Shown here: piece after piece, positions 43,205 to 50,855 of the stretch
How positions within the stretch are numbered: the first letter of the stretch is position 1
Layout: the number at the start of each line of letters is the position of its first letter
The notes under the pieces: model-generated
What the model saw: the letters and a program-made list of their open reading frames with translations, nothing else
What the model was told of the DNA's origin: nothing
Databases searched by the model: none
From: Erwinia sp039023475
GTDB lineage: Bacteria > Pseudomonadota > Gammaproteobacteria > Enterobacterales > Enterobacteriaceae
Direction of reading: 5' to 3'
Assembly: GCF_039023475.1 (NCBI RefSeq)
Contig: NZ_JBCHVB010000010.1
Location: forward strand, 44,804-108,803
Length of the DNA stretch: 64,000 bases
Made by a program: the position numbers and the translations under genes

Positions 43205-44854
43205 TCAGCCACGCCAGTTTTTATAACGGTTGATCAGGCCATTAGTGGAACTGTCATGCGAACTGACCGCCTCGCTGCCGGAAAGCTCCGGCAGGATGCG
43301 GTTCGCCAGCTGTTTACCCAGCTCAACGCCCCACTGATCGAACGTGAAGATGTTGAGGATCGCGCCCTGGGTAAAGATTTTATGCTCATAAAGCGCAATC
43401 AGCGCACCCAGGCTGTACGGGGTGATATCACGCAGCAGGATAGAGTTGGTCGGGCGGTTCCCTTCAAACACTTTAAAAGGAACGATATGCGCAACGGATT
43501 GCGCATCTTTACCCGCATCAGCAAACTCTTGCTCCACCACTTCGCGTGACTTACCAAACGCCAGCGCTTCGGTCTGGGCAAAGAAGTTTGACAGCAGTTT
43601 GGCGTGATGATCGCCCAGCTTGTTGTGGGTGAGCGCCGGTGCAATAAAGTCACAGGGTACAAGCTTGGTGCCCTGGTGGATCAGCTGATAAAACGCATGC
43701 TGGCCGTTCGTACCCGGCTCACCCCAGATGATCGGACCCGTTTCATAGGAGACCGGGTTACCGTCGCGATCGACATACTTGCCGTTGGACTCCATATTTC
43801 CCTGCTGGAAATAGGCCGCAAAGCGGTGCATGTACTGATCGTAAGGCAGGATAGCTTCGGTTTCGGCGCCGAAGAAATTGTTATACCAGATGCCAATCAG
43901 CGCCAGGGTAACCGGCAGGTTTTGCTCTACTGGCGTGGTGGCAAAGTGCCGATCCATCGCATGAGCGCCGCTCAGCAGTTTTTCAAAGTTGTCGAAGCCG
44001 ACGGAGAGAATGATCGACAGGCCGATGGCTGACCAGAGGGAGTAGCGTCCGCCGACCCAGTCCCAGAATTCGAACATATTGTCGGTATCAATGCCGAATT
44101 CCCCGACCGCTTTGCCGTTAGTGGAGAGTGCGGCGAAGTGCTTCGCGATATGCTGCTTATCGCCTGCGGCTTTCAGGAACCAGTCACGCGCGCTGTGGGC
44201 GTTGGTCATGGTTTCCTGCGTGGTAAAGGTTTTAGAGGCTACCAGGAACAGCGTGGTTTCCGGATTAAGCGGCTTTACCGTTTCCGCAATATGGGTGCCG
44301 TCAACGTTCGACACAAAATGCATGTTCAGATGATTTTTGTAAGGGCGCAGCGCCTCGGTCACCATGAAAGGCCCCAGGTCGGAGCCGCCGATACCGATGT
44401 TGACCACATCGGTAATAGGCTTCCCGGTATAGCCTTTCCACTCACCGCTGATAATGCGTTCTGAGAAGGATTTCATCTTCTCAAGCACCGCATTCACTTC
44501 CGGCATCACATCTCTACCGTCCACCATTACCGGCTTGTTGCTGCGGTTGCGCAGCGCGGTATGTAATACGGCGCGATCTTCGGTGCGGTTAATTTTCTCA
44601 CCGGAGAACATCGACTTAATGGCGCCCTCAAGGTCAGTCTCTTTCGCCAGCGCCTGGAGCTTGCTCAGGGTTTCTGCGGTGATGCGGTTTTTGGAGTAGT
44701 CCACCAGCATCAGGTCGTCGAAGGTGGCAGAGAAGTTTTCGAAACGCTGGCTGTCTTGTGCAAACAGGTCGGCGATCTGGACCTCTTTCATCTCTTCGTA
44801 GTGCTGTTCCAGCGCTTGCCAGGCAGCGGTTTGTGTCGGATTGATATTTTTCAT
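43205..44854 (-). CDS. pgi: Glucose-6-phosphate isomerase
   Basis: This 549-residue enzyme interconverts glucose-6-phosphate and fructose-6-phosphate. Signatures are NIGIGGSDLGPFMVTEAL (about 151-168), the SKTFTTQETMTNA loop, GGRYSLWSAIGLSI and the C-terminal GAILNIFTFDQWGVELGKQLA with the catalytic residues. The length is exactly that of E. coli Pgi. It is upstream of yjbEFGH on the same strand, as in E. coli, with its own terminator between. Confidence 0.99.
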   Translation of the reverse strand: MKNINPTQTAAWQALEQHYEEMKEVQIADLFAQDSQRFENFSATFDDLMLVDYSKNRITAETLSKLQALAKETDLEGAIKSMFSGEKINRTEDRAVLHTALRNRSNKPVMVDGRDVMPEVNAVLEKMKSFSERIISGEWKGYTGKPITDVVNIGIGGSDLGPFMVTEALRPYKNHLNMHFVSNVDGTHIAETVKPLNPETTLFLVASKTFTTQETMTNAHSARDWFLKAAGDKQHIAKHFAALSTNGKAVGEFGIDTDNMFEFWDWVGGRYSLWSAIGLSIILSVGFDNFEKLLSGAHAMDRHFATTPVEQNLPVTLALIGIWYNNFFGAETEAILPYDQYMHRFAAYFQQGNMESNGKYVDRDGNPVSYETGPIIWGEPGTNGQHAFYQLIHQGTKLVPCDFIAPALTHNKLGDHHAKLLSNFFAQTEALAFGKSREVVEQEFADAGKDAQSVAHIVPFKVFEGNRPTNSILLRDITPYSLGALIALYEHKIFTQGAILNIFTFDQWGVELGKQLANRILPELSGSEAVSSHDSSTNGLINRYKNWRG

Positions 44855-45073
44855 AGCAACACACTCTTTTTATTTAAGAACCGTAAATCAGACCGGAGGC
44901 CATGTTACAGGAAGCGACCTTTATCGCTCTCACTTCCTGTAACAGGCTAAATCTATCATTGGGCAGGATTTTCCCACCTTTTTTATCCGGGGCTATTTAT
45001 AATTCAGGCTGCGGGGATCCTCACCGCATAGCGTTTCAGTATGACTATTCTTGTTGTCGAAAGGAAAAATTTT

Positions 45074-46879
45074 ATGGCGATGTCTGCCCCGCTGCTGTTG
45101 GTTATCATTGGGATTAGTTCACTGGCAGCCCAGTGGGTGGCCTGGTTGCTGCGTTTACCGGCGATTTTACCCCTGCTGGTTTTCGGCATTCTCCTGGGTC
45201 CTGTTGGCAACATTTTGCAGCCGGACGCGCTGTTTGGCAGCCTGCTCTTTCCACTCGTCTCACTCTCGGTCGCCATCATTCTGTTCGAGGGCGCCTTAAC
45301 CCTGCGCTACGATGAGATCCGCGGATTGGGCAAGGTGGTACGTAACCTGGTGACCATCGGTATGCTGATCACCTTTCTGGTCATCAGCGTCAGCTGCTGG
45401 GCCCTGCTGGATTTCCCTCCCGAACTGGCCGCGCTGGTGGGTGCTGTCGCCGTGGTCACCGGCCCCACGGTGATTGCGCCTCTGATGCGCGTCGTCCGGC
45501 CTAACCGGGCGATCAACCAGGTGCTGCGCTGGGAAGGGATTATCATCGATCCCGTTGGCGCCATTTTCACGCTTCTGGTGTTTGAATTCATTGTGCTGAG
45601 TCAGAAGGCTGAATCGTTAACGCATCTCTTCTGGACGCTGGGAGTGACGGCGGCGGTAGGCCTGGCCGGTGGCGCGCTGTCTGGCTGGCTGCTGGGCATC
45701 GCCCTGAAACGCGTCTGGCTGCCGACCTATCTGCAAAACTTTGCCGTACTGGCGGTTATGCTCTCCGCGTTTGGCCTTTCCAATGCCGTTGCGGATGAAT
45801 CCGGCCTGCTGACGGTGACCATTATGGGCATCTGGCTGGCGAATATGCGCGATGTGGATTTAACCGACATCATCGCGTTCAAGGAAGAACTTTCCGCGCT
45901 GCTCATCTCCGGGCTGTTTATCATTCTGGCTGCCCGTCTGGACCTGAATGCGCTGCTGGCGATGGGCTGGCCCTTACTGGGTCTGCTGCTGGTGGTGCAG
46001 TTTATTGCGCGCCCTCTGTGTATTGCCGCCTCCACGGCGGGTTCATCGCTGCACTGGCGTGAAAAGCTGATGCTGAGCTGGGTGTCGCCGCGCGGCATCG
46101 TTGCGGCGGCGGTCAGTTCACTGTTTGCCCTGACGCTGGAAAAAACCGGTTATCCGGGTGCCGATAAGCTGGTTACGGTAGTGTTTGCGGTGATTATCGG
46201 CACGGTAGTGCTACAGAGCCTGACCAGTTCAGCGCTGGCCCGGGCGCTGCGTGTCCAGCAGCAAGAGCCGCGCGGCGTACTGATTGTCGGCGCCAACAGC
46301 GTCGCCAGGGCGCTGGCGGGCGCGCTGAAAAAGCTGAATATTCCGGTGCAGGTGACCGACAGCAGCTGGGAATATTATCGCCAGGCCCGTATGGAAGGTA
46401 TCGCGGCCTATTATGGCAACGCCTGGTCGGAACATGCGGAGAACTTTCTCGACCTTAGCGAAACAGCCCAGGTTCTGGCGCTCTCCCCTAACCGCCATCA
46501 AAATGCGCTGGCGGTCTATCATTTCAGCCATATTTTGGGCGAGGGGAAGGTGGCGGCAATCCGCTCCGGCGCGGCGCTGAAAAGCCGTCAGGACAGTGAA
46601 AGCCCGCGCTTCCGCCGCCATGAAGTTCTCTTCGGTCAGGAGCAGACCTATGGCCGGCTCAGCAGCCTGCTGGCCAAAGGCGCCACGGTGAAAACCACCC
46701 GGCTGAACGAGAATTTTGGCTGGCTCTCTTACCTGGAAAAAAACCAGGGCGTCATTCCGCTATTTGTTCAGGATGAACAGGGGATATTGAGCGTGGTGAA
46801 GGGCGACCGGCCTGTGCCGCTGCCCTGTACGCTGATTGCGCTGGTACAAAATGAAAACTCTTCAAACGGCAGAGATTGA
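45074..46879 (+). CDS. CPA1-family sodium/proton antiporter with C-terminal TrkA-like domain
   Basis: The product is about 601 residues. Residues 1-390 have about 12 membrane segments with the antiporter core GAVAVVTGPTVIAPLMR (about 128-144) and WEGIIIDPVGAIFTLLVFE (about 158-176). The C-terminal 200 residues start GVLIVGANSVARALAGAL, a Rossmann-like nucleotide-binding start, then a regulator domain. It probably exchanges K+ or Na+ for H+ under nucleotide control. The ATG at 45074 is chosen because AAGGAA lies upstream. It lies between pgi and lysC and has no counterpart at this spot in K-12. Confidence 0.88.
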   Translation: MAMSAPLLLVIIGISSLAAQWVAWLLRLPAILPLLVFGILLGPVGNILQPDALFGSLLFPLVSLSVAIILFEGALTLRYDEIRGLGKVVRNLVTIGMLITFLVISVSCWALLDFPPELAALVGAVAVVTGPTVIAPLMRVVRPNRAINQVLRWEGIIIDPVGAIFTLLVFEFIVLSQKAESLTHLFWTLGVTAAVGLAGGALSGWLLGIALKRVWLPTYLQNFAVLAVMLSAFGLSNAVADESGLLTVTIMGIWLANMRDVDLTDIIAFKEELSALLISGLFIILAARLDLNALLAMGWPLLGLLLVVQFIARPLCIAASTAGSSLHWREKLMLSWVSPRGIVAAAVSSLFALTLEKTGYPGADKLVTVVFAVIIGTVVLQSLTSSALARALRVQQQEPRGVLIVGANSVARALAGALKKLNIPVQVTDSSWEYYRQARMEGIAAYYGNAWSEHAENFLDLSETAQVLALSPNRHQNALAVYHFSHILGEGKVAAIRSGAALKSRQDSESPRFRRHEVLFGQEQTYGRLSSLLAKGATVKTTRLNENFGWLSYLEKNQGVIPLFVQDEQGILSVVKGDRPVPLPCTLIALVQNENSSNGRD

Positions 46880-46914
46880 CAGCGACGGCAGAACCCGATA
46901 TTTCTAGTCGGCTT

Positions 46915-47292
46915 GTTGCGCATCTTGATGCGCAAGCCAGAAGAGGCGCGTCGCCCAGGCAGTGTGTTGGAGGAACCGAATCCAGTGATAACACATCAGG
47001 GGGAGCGACGCCGAGGTGTCATCCCTTCGGTAGGGTGCGCATCGACCACAGGGGCTGAATCCTCTGGGTTGTCACCAGGCACGTTCGGCAGTCGGACGTG
47101 CCCTGCCCGGTTTAGCTGACGTCGCCGCAAGGCGCAGGCGACTCCCGATTGGCTGACCACGGTCAGTAAACCGGCTGAGTCAGCCCAGGCTGTAATGCTG
47201 ACGACAGGGAAAACGGGTAGACAAGGTGGGGCGCTTCTGGGTGACTCGTAGTAAATCCCTTTTCTACGTCTACCCCGTTTCTGCTCTTCCCT
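46915..47292 (+). promoter_or_regulatory. Lysine riboswitch (L box) and expression platform of lysC
   Basis: The leader carries long blocks shared with the E. coli lysC L box: GCCAGAAGAGGCGCG (46937-), GTGTTGGAGGA, AGTGATAACACATCAGGGGG, GCCGAGGTG, GGGGCTGAATCC and GGGTTGTCACCAG. It is followed by a lower part with CTTCTGGGTGA and GCTCTTCCCTTGTGCCAAGGCTGA. The aptamer is about 46915-47110; the rest includes a terminator/anti-terminator or ribosome-binding-site switch. Lysine binding should turn lysC off. Confidence 0.93.
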
Positions 47293-47339
47293 TGTGCCAA
47301 GGCTGATGGAATTTAACCTGACACGAGGTATGTCAACAC

Positions 47340-48695
47340 ATGTCCCAATCTTCACTGATCGTGGCAAAATTTGGCGGCACCAGCGTTGCCGACTTTACCG
47401 CGATGAACCGCAGCGCCGACGTGGTGCTCTCCAGTCCCGACACCCGCCTGGTGGTGCTTTCGGCCTCCGCAGGCGTCACTAACCTGCTGGTTTCCCTGGC
47501 TGAAGGGCAGGAGCAGGCGCAGCGCGCTTATCTGCTGGATGAGATCCGGCGCATCCAGTACGCCATTGTTGAGCAGCTTGCTCAGCCAGACGTCATCCGT
47601 GACGAAATCGATCGCGTGCTGGAAAATATCACCATGCTCTCCGAGGCTGCCGCGCTGGCCAATTCCACCGCCATGACGGATGAGCTGGTCAGCCACGGTG
47701 AACTGATGTCCACCCTGCTGTTTGTCGAGATTCTGCGTCAGCGCGGTGTCGCCGCAGAGTGGTTTGACGTACGTAAGGTGATGCGCACCAATGACCGCTT
47801 CGGGCGCGCAGAACCGGATGTCCCCCAGCTGGCTGAACTGAGCCGGACTCAGCTTGCGCCGCGCCTCGACGGGGCGCTGATCGTCACCCAGGGATTTATC
47901 GGCAGCGAGGCGAAGGGTCGGACCACCACGCTGGGCCGTGGCGGCAGCGACTATACCGCTGCTCTGCTGGGCGAAGCGCTGCACGCCAGCCGGATCGATA
48001 TCTGGACCGATGTCCCGGGCATTTACACTACCGATCCCCGCGTGGTCCCTGCGGCCAAACGCATCGACGAGATCACCTTTGAAGAAGCCGCTGAGATGGC
48101 GACCTTCGGCGCGAAGGTACTGCACCCGGCTACCCTGATGCCTGCCGTACGCAGCGATATTCCCGTCTTCGTGGGCTCAAGCAAGGATCCTGACGCCGGC
48201 GGCACCCGCGTCTGTAACGCCTCGCAGAATCCACCGCTGTTCCGTGCGCTGGCGCTGCGCCGCAGGCAGACGCTGCTGACCCTGCACAGCCTGAATATGC
48301 TGCACGCTCGCGGTTTTCTGGCTGAGGTGTTCAACATCCTCGCTCGCCATAATATCTCCGTAGATCTGATCACTACCTCTGAGGTAAGCGTAGCGCTGAC
48401 GCTGGATACCACCGGCTCCACCTCTACCGGCGAGAGCCTGCTGACGCAGGGACTGCTGACCGAGCTATCCTCGCTGTGTCGTGTCGAAGTGGAAGAGAAC
48501 CTGGCGCTGGTCGCCCTGATCGGCAATAAACTTTCTCAGGCTTGCGGCGTGGGGAAAGAGGTTTTCGGCGTACTCGAACCTTTTAATCTCCGGCTGATTT
48601 GCTATGGCGCCAGCAGTTATAATCTCTGTTTCCTGGTACCTGGCGATGATGCTGAACGCGTCGTACAGCGACTGCACCATAATCTCTTCGAGTGA
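47340..48695 (+). CDS. lysC: Lysine-sensitive aspartokinase III
   Basis: This 451-residue kinase phosphorylates aspartate, the first step of lysine, threonine and methionine synthesis. The kinase domain has VAKFGGTSVADF (about 8-19), DELVSHGELMS and GRGGSDYTAALL (about 200-211). Two ACT domains follow from about 310 and contain the lysine-feedback site (NMLHARGFLAEVF ... SVDLITTSEVSVALTLD). The start is ATG 47340, 11 bases after GAGG; another ATG at 47330 is better spaced but out of frame. It is controlled by the riboswitch. Confidence 0.98.
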   Translation: MSQSSLIVAKFGGTSVADFTAMNRSADVVLSSPDTRLVVLSASAGVTNLLVSLAEGQEQAQRAYLLDEIRRIQYAIVEQLAQPDVIRDEIDRVLENITMLSEAAALANSTAMTDELVSHGELMSTLLFVEILRQRGVAAEWFDVRKVMRTNDRFGRAEPDVPQLAELSRTQLAPRLDGALIVTQGFIGSEAKGRTTTLGRGGSDYTAALLGEALHASRIDIWTDVPGIYTTDPRVVPAAKRIDEITFEEAAEMATFGAKVLHPATLMPAVRSDIPVFVGSSKDPDAGGTRVCNASQNPPLFRALALRRRQTLLTLHSLNMLHARGFLAEVFNILARHNISVDLITTSEVSVALTLDTTGSTSTGESLLTQGLLTELSSLCRVEVEENLALVALIGNKLSQACGVGKEVFGVLEPFNLRLICYGASSYNLCFLVPGDDAERVVQRLHHNLFE

Positions 48696-48701
48696 TTCAC
48701 T

Positions 48702-48727
48702 AACCGGGCCTTGCCCGGTTTTTTTGG
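48702..48727 (+). terminator. lysC terminator
   Basis: AACCGGGC-CTT-GCCCGGTT followed by seven T lies eight bases after the lysC stop codon. Confidence 0.92.
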
Positions 48728-48772
48728 TCCGCCTTTAACGCACTGCCCGCCCCCACGACGCCCGCCGCCAGA

Positions 48773-48786
48773 TAAGAATCTTCTTA
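48773..48786. promoter_or_regulatory. RcsAB-box-like palindrome upstream of aqpZ
   Basis: TAAGAATCTTCTTA is a near-perfect palindrome and matches the RcsAB consensus TAAGAATATTCCTA at 12 of 14 positions. It lies about 70 bp before a candidate aqpZ -35 element. Confidence 0.55.
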
Positions 48787-48856
48787 CGCCAGAGACCACA
48801 GACTCTTAAAGTCGCTTTTTTTCGCCTGGTTTTTGAGCGGAAATTGTCCTGTCAGC

Positions 48857-48884
48857 TTGTGAAACTATTTCGAAAACTGATAAT
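48857..48884 (+). promoter_or_regulatory. Candidate aqpZ promoter
   Basis: TTGTGA (48857-48862) and GATAAT (48879-48884) are separated by 16 bp, a good sigma-70 match, 36 bp before the coding start. Confidence 0.6.
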
Positions 48885-48919
48885 CACGCGCTTTAACCAC
48901 CGGGATAATAAAAGTGAGT

Positions 48920-49612
48920 ATGAGAAAGTTAACGGCTGAATTTTTGGGAACCTTCGTACTGGTGTTGGGGGGGTGCGGTAGCGCAGTACTGGCCGCCGGC
49001 TTTCCGGGACTGGGTATCGGCTTTGCCGGCGTGGCGCTGGCGTTCGGCCTGACGGTACTGACCATGGCTTATGCGGTCGGTCATATTTCCGGCGGCCATT
49101 TTAATCCGGCGGTCACGCTGGGCCTGTGGGCCGGTGGGCGCTTCCCGGGACGCCAGATCCTGGGCTATATGGCGGCTCAGGTTATCGGCGGCCTGGCCGC
49201 GGCGGGCGTGCTTTACGTGATTGCCAGCGGCAATGCGGCGTTTGACGCGGCCGCAAGCGGCTTTGCCTCGAACGGCTACGGCGCACATTCGCCGGGCGGT
49301 TACTCTCTCCTCGCCGGCATGGTCACGGAAGGGGTACTGACGGCGCTGTTCCTGATTATTATTCACGGCGCGACCGATAAGCGTGCACCAGCCGGCTTTG
49401 CGCCCATCGCAATCGGCCTGGCGCTGACGCTTATTCACCTCATCGCCATTCCGGTGACGAACACGTCCGTTAACCCGGCACGCAGTACCGCCGTGGCGCT
49501 GTTCCAGGGCGGATGGGCAGTGGAGCAACTGTGGATGTTCTGGCTGATGCCGCTGATCGGCGGTGTGGCAGGCGGCCTGATTTATCGCTGCCTGCTTTCC
49601 GCTAAAGACTAA
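48920..49612 (+). CDS. aqpZ: Aquaporin Z
   Basis: The product is a water channel of about 230 residues with six membrane helices and two half-helices bearing the NPA motifs: GGHFNPAVT (about 58-66) and TSVNPARST (about 182-190). The constriction residues of AqpZ (HIS in GHISGG, and Arg after the second NPA) are present, so it should pass water and not glycerol. The start is either GTG 48914 or ATG 48920; the latter gives MRKLTAEFLG, close to the E. coli start MFRKLAAE. In K-12 the gene is elsewhere (near ybjD), so its place after lysC is a rearrangement. Confidence 0.95.
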   Translation: MRKLTAEFLGTFVLVLGGCGSAVLAAGFPGLGIGFAGVALAFGLTVLTMAYAVGHISGGHFNPAVTLGLWAGGRFPGRQILGYMAAQVIGGLAAAGVLYVIASGNAAFDAAASGFASNGYGAHSPGGYSLLAGMVTEGVLTALFLIIIHGATDKRAPAGFAPIAIGLALTLIHLIAIPVTNTSVNPARSTAVALFQGGWAVEQLWMFWLMPLIGGVAGGLIYRCLLSAKD

Positions 49613-49654
49613 AACTCAGGCTGGCGCGCCCGCCGTGGCCGCCAGCAACGCCTT

Positions 49655-49791
49655 CCGCCGCGAGTTCTGTTTTCTTCCCAGCTACTGCTATGCCACATCC
49701 CGCCGCGAGTTCCGTTTTCTTCCCGGCTGCTGATATGCAACTTCTCCCACCGCGAACTCTGCTCCCTTCCCGGTTAATGCTATGATTCTCC
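49655..49791. repeat. Three imperfect tandem copies of a 45-47 bp unit
   Basis: Units begin at 49655, 49700 and 49747 with CCGCCGCGAG (CCACCGCGAA in the third). Each continues with a TTCTGTTTTCTTCCC-like block and ends around CTATG. Copies 1 and 2 differ at only a few positions; copy 3 is more divergent. The array lies between aqpZ and panS and does not look coding. Confidence 0.85.
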
Positions 49792-49877
49792 AGTCACTTT
49801 TCCCCCGTTCCGGGATAAGCGACGTCTTATGGCAAAAACTGCACAAAAATAAACACAACATAAAAGGAAGTCCGGCT

Positions 49878-50795
49878 ATGCTCGCCACCGTTACCCGACT
49901 GTTCCCGCTCTGGGCAGTCCTTCTCTCCGTCGCTGCTTATTACTCCCCCACGCTCTTTCTGGACATCGGCCCCTGGGTGCCCTGGCTGCTGATGCTGATT
50001 ATGTTTGGCATGGGGGTGACGCTGAATATCAACGATTTTAAGCGCGTGCTGATCCGTCCCGCTCCGGTGCTCGCCGGGACGTTTCTGCATTATCTGGTGA
50101 TGCCGCTGGCCGCCTGGGCGCTGGCAAAACTGTTTGCCATGCCGCCCGATCTCGCCGCCGGTATGATTCTGGTAGGCAGCGTTGCCAGCGGTACGGCTTC
50201 AAACGTGATGATCTATCTGGCAAAGGGCGATGTGGCGCTCTCCGTGACGATTTCATCCGTGTCGGCGCTGGTGGGCGTTTTTGCCACCCCGCTACTGACC
50301 AAATTGTATGTTGATACCCATATTCAGGTTGATGTGATGGGTATGCTCCTGAGTATTGTGAAGATCGTGGTTATTCCGATTGGCGCTGGCCTGATTGTTC
50401 ACCACACCATGAATAGCCTGGTGAAGCGCGTTGAGCCTTATCTGCCCGCCTTCTCCATGATTTCTATTCTGCTGATCATCAGCGCGGTGGTCGCGGGCAG
50501 TCAGGGCTTTATCGGCTCGGTGGGGCTGATGGTGATCGTGGCGGTGATGCTGCATAACGCTATCGGTCTGCTGGGCGGCTACTGGGGCGGCAAGCTGTTT
50601 GGCTTTGATGAGTCAACCTGCCGCACGCTGGCGCTGGAAGTGGGGATGCAAAACTCCGGCCTCGCGGCGACCTTAGGCAAGCTCTACTTCTCGCCGCTGG
50701 CGGCGCTGCCGGGCGCGCTCTTCTCCGTGTGGCATAACCTCTCTGGTTCCCTGCTGGCCGGCTACTGGTCCGGCAGGCCCATCAAGAAAAAGTAA
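49878..50795 (+). CDS. panS: Pantoate/ketopantoate transporter PanS-like (bile acid:sodium symporter family)
   Basis: This 305-residue protein has about nine to ten membrane segments and the BASS fold signatures GVTLNINDFKRVL (about 47-59), VGSVASGTASNVMIYLAKGDVALSV (in parts about 99-122) and EVGMQNSGLAATL (about 254-266). Salmonella PanS of this family takes up pantoate and ketopantoate. The substrate here rests on resemblance; another carboxylate is possible. The ATG at 49878 follows AAGGAAG; the 32 codons before it in the frame are not used. Confidence 0.82.
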   Translation: MLATVTRLFPLWAVLLSVAAYYSPTLFLDIGPWVPWLLMLIMFGMGVTLNINDFKRVLIRPAPVLAGTFLHYLVMPLAAWALAKLFAMPPDLAAGMILVGSVASGTASNVMIYLAKGDVALSVTISSVSALVGVFATPLLTKLYVDTHIQVDVMGMLLSIVKIVVIPIGAGLIVHHTMNSLVKRVEPYLPAFSMISILLIISAVVAGSQGFIGSVGLMVIVAVMLHNAIGLLGGYWGGKLFGFDESTCRTLALEVGMQNSGLAATLGKLYFSPLAALPGALFSVWHNLSGSLLAGYWSGRPIKKK

Positions 50796-50802
50796 GTACC
50801 CG

Positions 50803-50839
50803 CTCCGCCCACACACCCACGGCAGTGGGCGGAGTTTTT
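50803..50839 (+). terminator. panS terminator
   Basis: CTCCGCCCAC and GTGGGCGGAG pair around a 12-base loop, followed by TTTTTC. It begins 8 bp after the panS stop. Confidence 0.88.
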
Positions 50840-50855
50840 CTCTGCTGGCCGTAAT

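Noticed and set aside
43029..43226. 65-codon frame next to the pgi terminator
   Set aside because: It runs through the terminator hairpin and into the end of pgi antisense, with no ribosome binding site or similarity.
46913..47119. 68-codon frame in the lysC leader
   Set aside because: The sequence is explained by the conserved lysine riboswitch, and the peptide does not resemble any known protein.
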